From Bradyrhizobium sp. LTSP885 (GTDB lineage Bacteria; Pseudomonadota; Alphaproteobacteria; Rhizobiales; Xanthobacteraceae), in contig NZ_JYMT01000042.1 of assembly GCF_000938305.1 (NCBI RefSeq), positions 124,001 to 188,000 on the forward strand: a stretch of DNA of 64,000 nucleotides, written 5' to 3'. Below the pieces are notes generated by a model. The model had not been told where the DNA came from. It was given only the letters and a program-made list of their open reading frames with translations, and ran no database searches. This document shows, piece by piece, positions 24,753 through 33,286 of this stretch. The translations under genes and the position numbers were made by a program. Position 1 is the first letter of the stretch; the number at the start of each line of letters is the position of its first letter.

Positions 24753-25664
24753 GTGCGGAAAGACCTCTTCTTGGCGCTGACGCTGGCAACGCTTCTTTCG
24801 GGCCAGGCAACCGCAATGGCGGACGAACTCACGGGCACGCTCGCGAAGGTGAAGGAACTCGGATATATCACCATCGGACACCGCGAGGCGTCGGTGCCGT
24901 TCTCCTACTTCGACGACAAACGGCAGCCGGTCGGCTTCGCCATTGACATCTGCGCCAAGATCGTCGACGCGGTGAAACGCGAATTGAAGTTGGACAAACT
25001 CGAAGTGCGGTATCAGCTGGTGACCGCTTCGGCGCGCATTCCGCTATTGGCCAACGGCACGATCGACCTCGAATGCGGCAACACCACCAACAACGCCGAG
25101 CGGCAACAGCAGGTCTGGTACACCAATACGCATTTTTTGACGGCAAGCCGTTTCGTCTCAAAGGTCGAATCGAAGATCAGCTCGATCAGCGACCTCAAGG
25201 GCAAGACGATCGTCTCACCGGCCGGCTCGACCAACATCAAGCAGGCGCTCGAATTCAATAGCAGATTGAATCTGGGGATGAGGATCATCCCGGCTCAGGA
25301 TCAAGCCGAAGCGTTCCTTATGGTCGAGACCGACAGGGCGGTGGCCTTTGTCCAGGACGACATCGTGCTCGCGGGCCTGATTGCCAACGCGAAGGATCCA
25401 AAGGCTTACGTGATCTCGGAGGACGCGTTCTCCAAGCCCGAGCCGTATGGAATCATGCTGCGTAAGGATGATACGGCGTTCAAGGCTGTTGCCGATGCCG
25501 CGACCGCAAGCCTTTATCAGAGTCCCGAGATTGCGGCGCTCTACGACAAATGGTTCACCCAGCCGATCCCGCCCAAGAGCGTCAATCTGGATATCCCGAT
25601 GAGCCCGGCGATGAAGCGGGCCTTCGCGAAGCCAACGGATTCACCGGATCCGTCGACCTACTGA
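24753..25664 (+). CDS. ABC transporter binding protein, polar amino-acid (Glu/Asp) type
   Basis: About 303 residues. GTG 24753 is preferred because GGAG lies 6 nt upstream and the signal peptide (MRKDLFLALTLATLLSGQATAMA) then begins normally; ATG 24741 is the alternative. The mature part is a type II periplasmic-binding fold of the SBP_bac_3 family, with GYITIGHREASVPFSYFDD, the ligand-binding segment NGTIDLECGNTTNNAERQ and EPYGIMLRKDD. The hallmark Arg for the ligand alpha-carboxylate lies in the TASARIPLL/NNAERQ area. It resembles GltI/AatJ glutamate-aspartate receptors. No permease or ATPase genes flank it, so it is an orphan receptor in this window. Confidence 0.87.
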   Translation: MRKDLFLALTLATLLSGQATAMADELTGTLAKVKELGYITIGHREASVPFSYFDDKRQPVGFAIDICAKIVDAVKRELKLDKLEVRYQLVTASARIPLLANGTIDLECGNTTNNAERQQQVWYTNTHFLTASRFVSKVESKISSISDLKGKTIVSPAGSTNIKQALEFNSRLNLGMRIIPAQDQAEAFLMVETDRAVAFVQDDIVLAGLIANAKDPKAYVISEDAFSKPEPYGIMLRKDDTAFKAVADAATASLYQSPEIAALYDKWFTQPIPPKSVNLDIPMSPAMKRAFAKPTDSPDPSTY

Positions 25665-25911
25665 TCGGTAACGCCCGTTTGATCTGAGGCTCACTTCTCG
25701 GAATTTGGTCCATCGCGGTCAGGCTCGCTCTCGTCGTCGAGTGGTTAATCTGATTGCAAGGGCGGTGCGAGCGCGAATTGAAGAAGCCGAGGTGGCCTAT
25801 CGGAATTCAACTATTCCGCAAATTGCCGTTTGAAGGCATCGGTTTAGACGTGGTTCAAGCGCCCAAACTTGGGCCTCAAATCGTGCGGTATGAACTGACT
25901 CTTTGAATCCT

Positions 25912-27159
25912 CTACCGCCGCAGCGCCGGCACCACCAGGAACGGGATCATTCCGAGCACCACGTTGACAAGCGCGAACGCCATCAGCGGATTGTAGCTGT
26001 GGGTCCAGTCGTGGAGCAGGCCGCCGCCCCAGGAGCCGAGCGCCGAGCCCAACCCACTGCCGATCGAGATCGTGCCGTAGATCGTGCCGACGCGTTCGCC
26101 GCGGAAGATCTTCAGCGCGGTCGCGGTGATTAGCGGACCGCGTGAGCCGATCATGCTGCCGAAGCAGATGACGAAGCCGGTGAGCAGCCAGTAGTTTGGA
26201 TGCCATTGCAGCAGCCACAGCAGGATGATGCCGGCGATCGAGACACCGTAGCTGAACAGCACCGACGGCCGGCGGCCGATGATGCCGTCGAGCGTGGTCA
26301 CGCCGAGCATGCCGATGATCGTGGCGATGCCGGAAAATCCCCACGCGGTCGCTGCCGTCAGCGGCGAGAAGCCGGCGTCGATCAGGTAGGCCACGATCTG
26401 CGCGGTAAGCGCGTACATTGCGACCGCCGTGAAGAAAAAGGTGCAGAAAAGCGCCCAGAAGGTGTGGTGGCGCATCGCGCCGAGCAGCGTCCATTCCGTC
26501 TCGATCGCCGTCGTATTGGTTTTCCTGACGACATGCGGCGAGCCGTTGGCGAGCCGCCGCCAGGGCAACAGCAGCAGAGGCGGCAAGAGGCAGAGCGCGA
26601 CCGCGCCGAACGAGAAATAGGCGTTGCGCCAACCGAAGCGGTCGATCAGCACTTGCGACATCGGCAGCAGCACCAGGACGCCGGTGCCCGCGGCCGAATA
26701 GATCACCGCCATCGCGGTCGGCAGCCGTGGCCCAAACCAGCGGCCGAGCAGGATCGAATTCGGCACATTGCCGATCAGCGCAGTGCCGAGACCGACGCAA
26801 AGACCGATGCTGAGCTGGAATTGCCACAGCGCTTGCGCATGCGCTGCGACCAGGAATGCGCCGCCGAGCAACGACAATCCAAGCGCAAAGACGATGCGTG
26901 GCCCGGAACGATCGAACAGGCGGCCGACAAATGGCGCGGTCAGGCCGCTCGCAAGCCAGGTCAAGGAATAGACCGAAACAACTTGTGCCCGATCCCAGCC
27001 GAAATTTTCCGAGATCGGCTTGAGGAAGACAGTAAAGCTGTCGCTGAGGCCGCGGCCGATCACCGCGAGCGCGAAGCAAAGCGCCAGCACGCTCAACGCG
27101 ACGTGCACTGGCTCGCGCGGTGTCGTGAACGCTTCGTCCCGTGGTGTGTTCTGATCCAT
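25912..27159 (-). CDS. MFS transporter (monocarboxylate/oxalate-formate-like)
   Basis: A 415-residue protein with twelve hydrophobic helices. The inter-helix 2-3 motif is GRLFDRSGPR (G-x3-D-R-x-G-x-R), and IIGRRPSV lies in the second half. The N-terminus (VIGRGLSDSFTVFLKPISENFGWDRAQV) is like monocarboxylate or OFA-family carriers, which take up organic acids. The central loop between helices 6 and 7 is short. No adjacent catabolic gene indicates the substrate. Gene and helices look intact. It starts with ATG 27159 and is followed downstream by 247 bp with no recognisable feature. Confidence 0.87.
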   Translation of the reverse strand: MDQNTPRDEAFTTPREPVHVALSVLALCFALAVIGRGLSDSFTVFLKPISENFGWDRAQVVSVYSLTWLASGLTAPFVGRLFDRSGPRIVFALGLSLLGGAFLVAAHAQALWQFQLSIGLCVGLGTALIGNVPNSILLGRWFGPRLPTAMAVIYSAAGTGVLVLLPMSQVLIDRFGWRNAYFSFGAVALCLLPPLLLLPWRRLANGSPHVVRKTNTTAIETEWTLLGAMRHHTFWALFCTFFFTAVAMYALTAQIVAYLIDAGFSPLTAATAWGFSGIATIIGMLGVTTLDGIIGRRPSVLFSYGVSIAGIILLWLLQWHPNYWLLTGFVICFGSMIGSRGPLITATALKIFRGERVGTIYGTISIGSGLGSALGSWGGGLLHDWTHSYNPLMAFALVNVVLGMIPFLVVPALRR

Positions 27160-27173
27160 CGACGCTTATTCTT

Positions 27174-27222
27174 GAGCGCGATCGGACGCAAAACCGGAAG
27201 GCCACTTTTGCTGATCGCGCTC
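27174..27222. repeat. Inverted repeat of the Rhizobiales GAGC...GCTC type
   Basis: GAGCGCGATC (27174-27183) and GATCGCGCTC (27213-27222) are perfect reverse complements with 29 bp between them containing AAAACCGG and CCACTTTTG. It matches the style of a common short intergenic palindrome in Rhizobiales. It lies between tyrS and the MFS gene, where it could end tyrS transcripts. Confidence 0.55.
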
Positions 27223-27272
27223 GTAGGGAGCGCGTTTTCGGCGCGCCCTACAACCGACAAATGCGAATGCGC

Positions 27273-28538
27273 CTATGCAGGCTTGAGCAGGACGTGGCGC
27301 TTCTTGCCGAGGGACACTTTGATTGCGCCATCCCTCAGGTCTTCCGGGGTGAGCATATGCATGATGCTAACCACCGGCTCATCATTAATTTTCACGCCGC
27401 GGGATTCGATCAGACGTCGAGCCTCGCCGTTGGACCGAACAAGCTTGGTCAGTTGCACAGCAATAATGACAGAAAGCCCCTCGGATCCGTAGAAGAACTT
27501 TTGCTCGTGCTCCGGTATGAGCTCCGTCGGTAGCGTCTCCGCTGCTGCGCCTTCCTCAAACGTGCGGCGCGCGGTCTCGGCGGCTTCATTGGCCGCATCG
27601 CGGCCGTGGAGCAGGGCGGTCGCCTCTGTCGCCAGCACCTTCTTGGCCTCGTTGATCTCGCTGCCCCCGAGCGCCGCAAGCTTGTTGATTTCGCCGATCG
27701 GCAGGATCGTGAACAGCTTGAGGAATTTGACGACGTCGGCGTCCTCGGCGTTGCGCCAATATTGCCAGAAATCGTAGGGCGAGAACTGGTCGGCGTTGAG
27801 CCACACCGCGCCCTTCGCCGTCTTGCCCATCTTGTCGCCGGAGGCGGTGGTGAGCAGCGGCGTGGTCAGCGCGAACAATTGCGGCGTGCCCATGCGGCGG
27901 CCGAGATCGACGCCGTTGACGATATTGCCCCACTGGTCGGAGCCGCCCATCTGCAGCCGGCAGCCGACGCGGCGCGACAGCTCGACGTAGTCGTACGCCT
28001 GGCAGACCATGTAGTTGAACTCGATGAAGCTCATCTCCTGCTCGCGCTCGAGCCGGAGCCGCACCGAATCCATCGTCAGCATGCGGTTGACCGAGAAGTG
28101 CCGGCCGATATCGCGCAGCATCTCGATCCAGTTCAATTTCGTCAGCCATTCGGCATTGTCGAGCATCACCGCATCGGAATGCCCGTCGCCGTAACGCAGC
28201 ACCTTGGCGAACACGCCGCGGATCGACGCCTTGTTGGCTTCGATTTCCGCCACGGTGCGGATCGCGCGCGTCTCGTCCTTGCCTGAGGGATCGCCGACCA
28301 TGGTGGTGCCGCCGCCCATCAGGGTGATCGGCTTGTTGCCGCTCTGCTGCAGCCAGTACAGCATCATCATGGAGAGGAAGTTGCCGATGTGCAGCGACGG
28401 CGCGGTGCAGTCGTAGCCAACATAGGCGGTCGCTTCGCCCTTCGCGGCAAGCGCGTCGAGCCCCTCGAAATCGGAGCACTGGTGAATGAAGCCGCGTTCC
28501 TGTAAAGTATTCAGGAAATCCGATTTAAATGCCGTCAT
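27273..28538 (-). CDS. tyrS: Tyrosyl-tRNA synthetase
   Basis: A 421-residue class I synthetase that charges tRNA-Tyr. The HIGH-like motif is PSLHIGN (about residues 47-53). The tyrosine pocket includes YVGYDCTAPS and the YMVCQAYDYVEL helix with QMGGSDQWGN. The KMSKS-like loop is GDKMGKT. A C-terminal S4-like RNA-binding domain follows (VRSNGEARRLIESRGVKINDE...KKRHVLL). Length and all motifs are normal. It is divergent from anmK, sharing a 151-bp promoter region. This tyrS/anmK pairing is common in alphaproteobacteria. Confidence 0.97.
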   Translation of the reverse strand: MTAFKSDFLNTLQERGFIHQCSDFEGLDALAAKGEATAYVGYDCTAPSLHIGNFLSMMMLYWLQQSGNKPITLMGGGTTMVGDPSGKDETRAIRTVAEIEANKASIRGVFAKVLRYGDGHSDAVMLDNAEWLTKLNWIEMLRDIGRHFSVNRMLTMDSVRLRLEREQEMSFIEFNYMVCQAYDYVELSRRVGCRLQMGGSDQWGNIVNGVDLGRRMGTPQLFALTTPLLTTASGDKMGKTAKGAVWLNADQFSPYDFWQYWRNAEDADVVKFLKLFTILPIGEINKLAALGGSEINEAKKVLATEATALLHGRDAANEAAETARRTFEEGAAAETLPTELIPEHEQKFFYGSEGLSVIIAVQLTKLVRSNGEARRLIESRGVKINDEPVVSIMHMLTPEDLRDGAIKVSLGKKRHVLLKPA

Positions 28539-28689
28539 TTCTCTGCGACTCAGATCATTCTTGTTTTACGGTTTTTGCATCTATTTGCGGAACCTTGGCG
28601 CAAAGGCTGCCGCAGCCGGACGCGCTGTGGCATTATAGGATGTACTTGTTTGATACAAGCCGGCGGTTCCGGCCGGAGCTTGACCTTCA

Positions 28690-29793
28690 ATGATGCTGAC
28701 GGCACTTGGACTCATGAGCGGGACCTCGCTCGACGGGGTCGACGTCGCGCTGATCGAGACCGATGGGCGCCAGGTCAAGGCGTTCGGGCCGTCGGGTTAC
28801 CGGCCCTATACCGATGGCGAGCGCAGCCTGCTGCGGCAAGCACTCACCGAGGCCGTTCATCTGCCGCAACGCGACGCGCGTCCGGGAATCCTGCGGCAGG
28901 CCGAGCATGTCGTCACCATCGCCCATGCCGAGGCGGTCGCCAACTTCATCGTCCAGCACCGGATCTCCTGCCAGGATATCGATATCGTCGGGTTCCACGG
29001 CCAGACCGTGCTGCACCGCCCGGAGCGGAAGCTCACGGTACAGATCGGAGATGGTCCGGCGCTTGCGAAGGCGATCCACATTCCGGTGATGCATGATTTC
29101 CGTGCTGCCGACGTCGACGCCGGCGGGCAGGGCGCGCCGTTCGTGCCGGTCTATCACCGCGCGCTGGCGCAATCGCTGCATCGCGAAGGGCCGATCGTCG
29201 TGGTCAATATCGGCGGCGTCTCCAACATCACCTATATCGACGGCACGGACACGCTGATCGCCTGCGACACCGGACCCGGCAATGCGCTGCTCGACGACTT
29301 CATGTTCCGCGAGATGCATCAGCCATTCGACACCGAGGGCCGCTTCGCAGCCCAAGGCCGGCCGGACGAGGCCTGGATCGCGCAGGCCCTGACGCTGCCG
29401 TTCTTTGCGCTGCCGCCGCCGAAATCGCTCGACCGCAATGATTTCGCGAGCCTCAGGCTCGGCGCGATCGCACCAGCCGACGGCGCGGCGACGTTGACCG
29501 CCTTCACCGCGTCCGCGATCGCCCGCATCGTGCCGCTGCTGCCGAAACCGCCGAAGAGCTGGATCGTCGCCGGCGGCGGCGCCTCCAATCTCACGATGCT
29601 GCGGATGCTGCGCGAGCGGCTGCAGCCTGCGACCGTCGAGCCCGCCGGAACGGTGGGTTGGGCGTCCGATGCGATCGAGGCCCAGGCCTTCGGCTTCCTG
29701 GCCGCGCGTGGCCTCAAGGGCCTGCCGCTCAGCTACCCCGCCACCACGGGGGTGCCGATGCCGATGACCGGGGGCGTCATCGCGCGGCCGTGA
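28690..29793 (+). CDS. anmK: Anhydro-N-acetylmuramic acid kinase
   Basis: A 367-residue kinase of the ASKHA fold that hydrolyses and phosphorylates 1,6-anhydro-MurNAc to MurNAc-6-phosphate during cell-wall recycling. The N-terminus GLMSGTSLDGVDVALIETDG is the phosphate-1 ATP loop and family signature. Later motifs are GFHGQTV, HDFRAADVDAGGQGAPFVP, VNIGGVSNITYI, DTGPGNALLDDF and WIVAGGGASNLTMLRML. All are intact. It is divergent from tyrS; its stop is only 5 bp before the first of three palindromes that precede the GST gene. Confidence 0.95.
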   Translation: MMLTALGLMSGTSLDGVDVALIETDGRQVKAFGPSGYRPYTDGERSLLRQALTEAVHLPQRDARPGILRQAEHVVTIAHAEAVANFIVQHRISCQDIDIVGFHGQTVLHRPERKLTVQIGDGPALAKAIHIPVMHDFRAADVDAGGQGAPFVPVYHRALAQSLHREGPIVVVNIGGVSNITYIDGTDTLIACDTGPGNALLDDFMFREMHQPFDTEGRFAAQGRPDEAWIAQALTLPFFALPPPKSLDRNDFASLRLGAIAPADGAATLTAFTASAIARIVPLLPKPPKSWIVAGGGASNLTMLRMLRERLQPATVEPAGTVGWASDAIEAQAFGFLAARGLKGLPLSYPATTGVPMPMTGGVIARP

Positions 29794-29798
29794 TTGGG

Positions 29799-29858
29799 AT
29801 GCAGATGCATCGATCTTGACGATTTAATGCAGTTGCATGTAATTAGATGCAAGTGCAT
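29799..29858 (+). promoter_or_regulatory. Three ATGCA-N2-TGCAT palindromes before the GST gene
   Basis: ATGCAGATGCAT (29799-29810), ATGCAGTTGCAT (29827-29838) and ATGCAAGTGCAT (29847-29858) are the same inverted repeat three times, with start-to-start distances of 28 and 20 bp. The last ends 17 bp before ATG 29876, just upstream of the ribosome site. The arrangement suggests cooperative binding of a dimeric repressor. The protein that binds is unknown. Confidence 0.7.
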
Positions 29859-29875
29859 TAAACGTGAGGTTTGCG

Positions 29876-30553
29876 ATGGCCGCCCTGAAGCTGATCAGCC
29901 ACAAGCTTTGCCCCTACGTGCAACGCGCTGTCATCGCGCTGCTCGAAAAGGGCGTGCCGTTCGAGCGGATCGACATCGATCTCGCCAACAAGCCGGACTG
30001 GTTCCTCAAGATCTCGCCGCTCGGCAAGGTGCCGGTGCTGGTCGTGACTGATGATGACGGCAGGGAGGTCGCGCTGTTCGAGAGCAACGTGATCTGTGAA
30101 TACATCGAGGAGACGCAAGGAGGCGCCCGGCTGCACCCGCAGGATGCACTGGTTCGCGCCGAGCATCGCGCCTGGATGGAGTTCGGCTCGGCCATCCTCG
30201 GCGATCTCTGGGGACTCGAAACCACCACCGACGCCGCGATGTTCGAGAGCAAGCGGCAGGCGGTCGCGGCGAAATTCGCGCGGGTCGAGGCGGCGCTGGG
30301 CGCAGGCCCGTTCTTCGCCGGCCAGAATTTCAGCCTGGTCGATGCGGTGTTCGCGCCGATCTTCCGTTATTTCGACGTGTTCGACGAACTGACCGATCTC
30401 GCTGTCTTCGCCGACACGCCGAAGCTGCGGGCATGGCGCGTGGCGCTGGCGCAGCGGCCGAGCGTGCGCAACGCCGTTTCGCCCGATTACCCGGGCCTGC
30501 TGCGTGCGTTCCTCGTGCGATACGACGCGCATCTGCTGAAACTCGCCGCGTAG
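29876..30553 (+). CDS. Glutathione S-transferase family protein
   Basis: A 225-residue cytosolic protein. ATG 29876 has GAGGT 5 nt upstream, so it is chosen over an in-frame start at 29864. The N-terminal thioredoxin-like domain has SHKLCPYVQRAV, with a Cys-Pro pair of the omega/beta/lambda-type active site, the cis-Pro KVPVLV and the glutathione-binding ESNVICEYIEE. The C-terminal helical domain has FFAGQNFSLVDAVFAPIFRYF, with the N-capping Ser-x-x-Asp. A cysteine at the active site points to thiol transferase, reductive dehalogenase or omega-like activity. Control by the triple palindrome upstream suggests inducible expression. Confidence 0.87.
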   Translation: MAALKLISHKLCPYVQRAVIALLEKGVPFERIDIDLANKPDWFLKISPLGKVPVLVVTDDDGREVALFESNVICEYIEETQGGARLHPQDALVRAEHRAWMEFGSAILGDLWGLETTTDAAMFESKRQAVAAKFARVEAALGAGPFFAGQNFSLVDAVFAPIFRYFDVFDELTDLAVFADTPKLRAWRVALAQRPSVRNAVSPDYPGLLRAFLVRYDAHLLKLAA

Positions 30554-30566
30554 CGAGCCTTACTTC

Positions 30567-30642
30567 GTAGCCCGGATGAGCGAAGCGATATCCGGGATCT
30601 TACTCGTTGCGACCCGCATGTTGCCTCGCTCATGCGGGCTAC
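30567..30642. repeat. REP-like palindromic element (GTAGCCCG type)
   Basis: The element runs from GTAGCCCGGATGAGCGAAGC (30567) to CTCATGCGGGCTAC (ends 30642). Its ends are inverted copies of each other, with an internal GATATCCGGGATC segment. This is the style of a short palindromic repeat common in Bradyrhizobium intergenic DNA. It lies between the convergent GST and hydrolase genes. Confidence 0.65.
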
Positions 30643-30657
30643 GGGACTGTGTCCGCG

Positions 30658-31305
30658 TCAACGCACGTTGGCGAGGCGCATGTCGAGATAGCCGGTCACG
30701 GTTTCCATCAGCGGCTCGAGCTTGCCGTCGAAGAAGTGGTTGGCGCCGGGGATGACCTGCTGATCGATCACGATGCCCTTCTGCGTCTTCAGCTTCTCGA
30801 CCAGCGTGTTGACGTCCTTGGGCGGCACCACGGCATCCTTGTCGCCATGCACGATCAGGCCCGACGACGGACAGGGCGCGAGGAACGAGAAGTCGTAGAG
30901 ATTGGCCGGCGGCGCGATCGAGATGAAGCCCTCGACCTCGGGCCGGCGCATCAGCAGCTGCATGCCGATCCAGGCGCCGAACGAGAAGCCCGCGACCCAG
31001 CAGGCGCGTGCTTCAGGGTTGATCGCCTGCGCCCAGTCGAGCGCGCTTGCCGCGTCAGACAATTCGCCGGTGCCGTGATCGAACGAGCCCTGGCTGCGGC
31101 CGACGCCGCGGAAGTTGAAGCGCAGCACCGAGAAGCCGCGATGCGCGAACGCATAGTAGCACTGGTAGACGATCTGGTGGTTCATCGTGCCGTGGAACTG
31201 TGGATGCGGATGCAGGATCATCGCGATCGGCGCGTTCTTCTGCTTGGCCGGATGGTAACGGCCTTCGAGGCGGCCAGCAGGGCCGGTGAAAATGACTTCA
31301 GGCAT
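30658..31305 (-). CDS. Alpha/beta hydrolase (dienelactone-hydrolase-like)
   Basis: A 215-residue protein of the alpha/beta-hydrolase fold, similar in style to the conserved small hydrolases annotated as alpha/beta hydrolase in most proteobacteria. The oxyanion region is HPHPQFHGTMNHQIV, with NFRGVGRSQGSFDHG after it. The nucleophile elbow is GFSFGAW. The acid is in HGDKDAVVPP and the histidine in PGANHFFDGKLEPL. A complete triad of Ser, Asp and His is therefore visible. There is no signal peptide, so it is cytosolic. The substrate is unknown. Confidence 0.87.
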   Translation of the reverse strand: MPEVIFTGPAGRLEGRYHPAKQKNAPIAMILHPHPQFHGTMNHQIVYQCYYAFAHRGFSVLRFNFRGVGRSQGSFDHGTGELSDAASALDWAQAINPEARACWVAGFSFGAWIGMQLLMRRPEVEGFISIAPPANLYDFSFLAPCPSSGLIVHGDKDAVVPPKDVNTLVEKLKTQKGIVIDQQVIPGANHFFDGKLEPLMETVTGYLDMRLANVR

Positions 31306-31447
31306 CGTGATCCCTTATTGATCCCTCGATTGATCCATACGCATCAACCGGATGTGGGCTGACTTCATCAGCTTCGGCAGACAAAGCGGCTCATCGAAAG
31401 GGTGATCGGCGTCGGTTGGACGATGCCCCGCGGGGCGCAGTCAAACG

Positions 31448-32002
31448 TTGAGGCCGCCTTCTAACATGAGCGGTGGGGCAAAAATCAAGGATTTTGTGCG
31501 CCTGTCAGCTCCCGCAGGCAAATCGCGATGCTGCCATAACTTATTGATAGTCGGGGAGAAAGGCCGGCGATGCGCGACCGACGCGGTGGCGAGGCGCCTC
31601 AGCTTGCGGATTGTACCCGATCAAATCTGGCACGGCGGACTGCCGCTGAATATCTATGCCGGCTTCGGCTATGGCTGCTATCAGTGGTTCTGCATCGTGG
31701 CCGTGCTCGGCTTCGCCAGACGCTGGCTCACGGCTGACACGGCCCCGCGCTGCTACCTGACCGACGCGATCTTCCCGTACTACATCGTGCATCAGACCGC
31801 GATCATCGTGATTGCTCACGCGCTGCGGGGACAGGACCTGCCGGCCTGGCTTGAGGCCTCGATCGTGATTGCGGGGACGGCTGCGACCTGTGCGCTGGCC
31901 TATGAGATCATCCGGCGCGTCAATATCCTGCGGCCGCTGTTCGGCCTGAAACTGGCCTCGCGTCCGGTGCTGCTGACCACACGCGATCAGCCCGCCGAGT
32001 GA
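31448..32002 (+). pseudogene. 5'-truncated acyltransferase-3 family remnant
   Basis: The open frame codes for 184 residues, but only about the last 130 (from RIVPDQIWHGGLPLNIYAGFG) look like protein. They match the C-terminal three helices of an acyltransferase-3/OpgC-like membrane O-acyltransferase (FARRWL...CYLTDAIFPYYIVHQTAIIVIAHAL). The family normally has 350-400 residues and about ten helices, and the catalytic N-terminal His is absent. The preceding 54 codons lack hydrophobic character, and no upstream frame supplies the missing part. It ends 34 bp before the cysteine desulfurase gene. Most likely a relic left by a deletion. Confidence 0.65.
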
Positions 32003-32036
32003 TGGGACGTTTCGCGAAAGGTGCTAAGACGGGGGC

Positions 32037-33194
32037 ATGACCGACCGCGTCTATCTCGACTGGAATGCCACCACGCCGCTTCGCCCCGAGGCGAAGGCGG
32101 CGATGGTTGCTGCTTGGGAGCTAAGCGGCAACCCGTCATCGGTGCATAGCGAGGGCCGCAAGGCGCGCCGGCTGCTCGAGGACGCCCGTGCTGCGATGGC
32201 ACAAGCCGTCGGCGCCCGGTCGCAGGATGTGGTGTTTTCATCGGGGGGAACCGAGGCCAATGCGCTGGCGCTGACCCCGGGCCTGCGCCGTGGCACCAGC
32301 GCGCCGGTGACACGGCTGCTGGTCTCGGCCGTCGAACATGCCTCCGTGCTGGCAGGCGGACGGTTTACGGCTGACGCGATCGGGACCATCAATGTGACCC
32401 GCGCCGGCGTGGTCGATCTCGGCCATCTGCGCGCGCTACTGGCCGACGGTCCGCCCGCGCTGGTGTCGGTGATGCTGGCGAACAACGAGACCGGCGCGAT
32501 TCAGCCGGTGGCTGAGATTGCCGGGATCGTCCATGCGGCGGGCGGATTGCTGCATATCGACGCCATCCAGGCGTTCGGAAAGATCCCGTTCGATCTCGGC
32601 ACGACGCAGGCCGACCTGCTGACCCTGTCGGCACACAAGATCGGCGGTCCGAAGGGCGTCGGGGCGCTTGTCCTTGCCGAAGGCGTAGAGGGGCTGGAGG
32701 CGCTGTTGCGCGGCGGTGGCCAGGAGCTGGGGCGCCGGGCCGGGACCGAGAACGTCGCCGGGATTTCCGGGTTTGGCGCGGCGGCCAAGGCGGCGATGGC
32801 GGTGTTGAAGGCCGATGCCGCCAGGATGCGGGGGTTGCGGGACCGACTGGAGCATGGGCTGCGGCAGACGCCGGGTCTTCTCGTCTTCTCCGACGAGGTG
32901 AAGAGGTTACCAAATACCGTTCTTTTCACCACCCCCGGGATGAAGGCCGAGACCGCCGTCATCGGATTCGATCTCAACGGCGTCGCGGTCTCCTCCGGTT
33001 CCGCCTGCTCGTCGGGGAAAGTTCAGCCATCTCACGTGCTGGAGGCAATGGGATACCATCAAGAGCTGGCACAGGGAGGGGTGCGGCTCAGTCTTGGCTG
33101 GTCTACCACGGAGACAGACGTCGATTTGGCCCTCAAGGCTTGGCTTAAGCTCGCCGATACCCTAGTTAAGGGAGAGCGACGAAACACAGCTTGA
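32037..33194 (+). CDS. Cysteine desulfurase, NifS/IscS-like (group I)
   Basis: A 385-residue PLP enzyme that takes sulfur from cysteine for Fe-S cluster assembly. It starts YLDWNATTPLRPEAKAAM, has SSGGTEANALAL, and the PLP lysine in TLSAHKIGGPKGVGAL. The mobile active-site loop is SSGSACSSGKVQPSHVL, with the catalytic cysteine in the long loop typical of group I enzymes. It is the first gene of the SUF cluster and therefore distinct from sufS (group II) 4 kb downstream. Two desulfurases in one cluster is common in alphaproteobacteria. The stop is 92 bp before sufB, which may have its own promoter. Confidence 0.92.
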   Translation: MTDRVYLDWNATTPLRPEAKAAMVAAWELSGNPSSVHSEGRKARRLLEDARAAMAQAVGARSQDVVFSSGGTEANALALTPGLRRGTSAPVTRLLVSAVEHASVLAGGRFTADAIGTINVTRAGVVDLGHLRALLADGPPALVSVMLANNETGAIQPVAEIAGIVHAAGGLLHIDAIQAFGKIPFDLGTTQADLLTLSAHKIGGPKGVGALVLAEGVEGLEALLRGGGQELGRRAGTENVAGISGFGAAAKAAMAVLKADAARMRGLRDRLEHGLRQTPGLLVFSDEVKRLPNTVLFTTPGMKAETAVIGFDLNGVAVSSGSACSSGKVQPSHVLEAMGYHQELAQGGVRLSLGWSTTETDVDLALKAWLKLADTLVKGERRNTA

Positions 33195-33201
33195 ACAGTT
33201 C
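33193..33201. promoter_or_regulatory. Small palindrome in the sufB leader
   Basis: GAACAGTTC, a 9-bp odd palindrome with AA/TT context (TTGAACAGTTCTAAG), lies 86 bp before sufB. Rhizobial suf genes are known to be controlled by iron regulators (Irr, RirA, IscR), and a TTC/GAA palindrome is compatible with an Irr-type element. The match is short and may be chance. Confidence 0.25.
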
Positions 33202-33286
33202 TAAGCGCGTGATTTCGTCCCTGAAGCATCGTAATAGACTTTCGGAACATCCACCGCGGTCCTTGAAACCGCGAGCGGAGGATTGA

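Noticed and set aside
26200..27492. 430-codon plus-strand frame opposite the MFS gene
   Set aside because: Antisense shadow; composition is Arg/Gln/Asp-rich with no hydrophobic or catalytic pattern.
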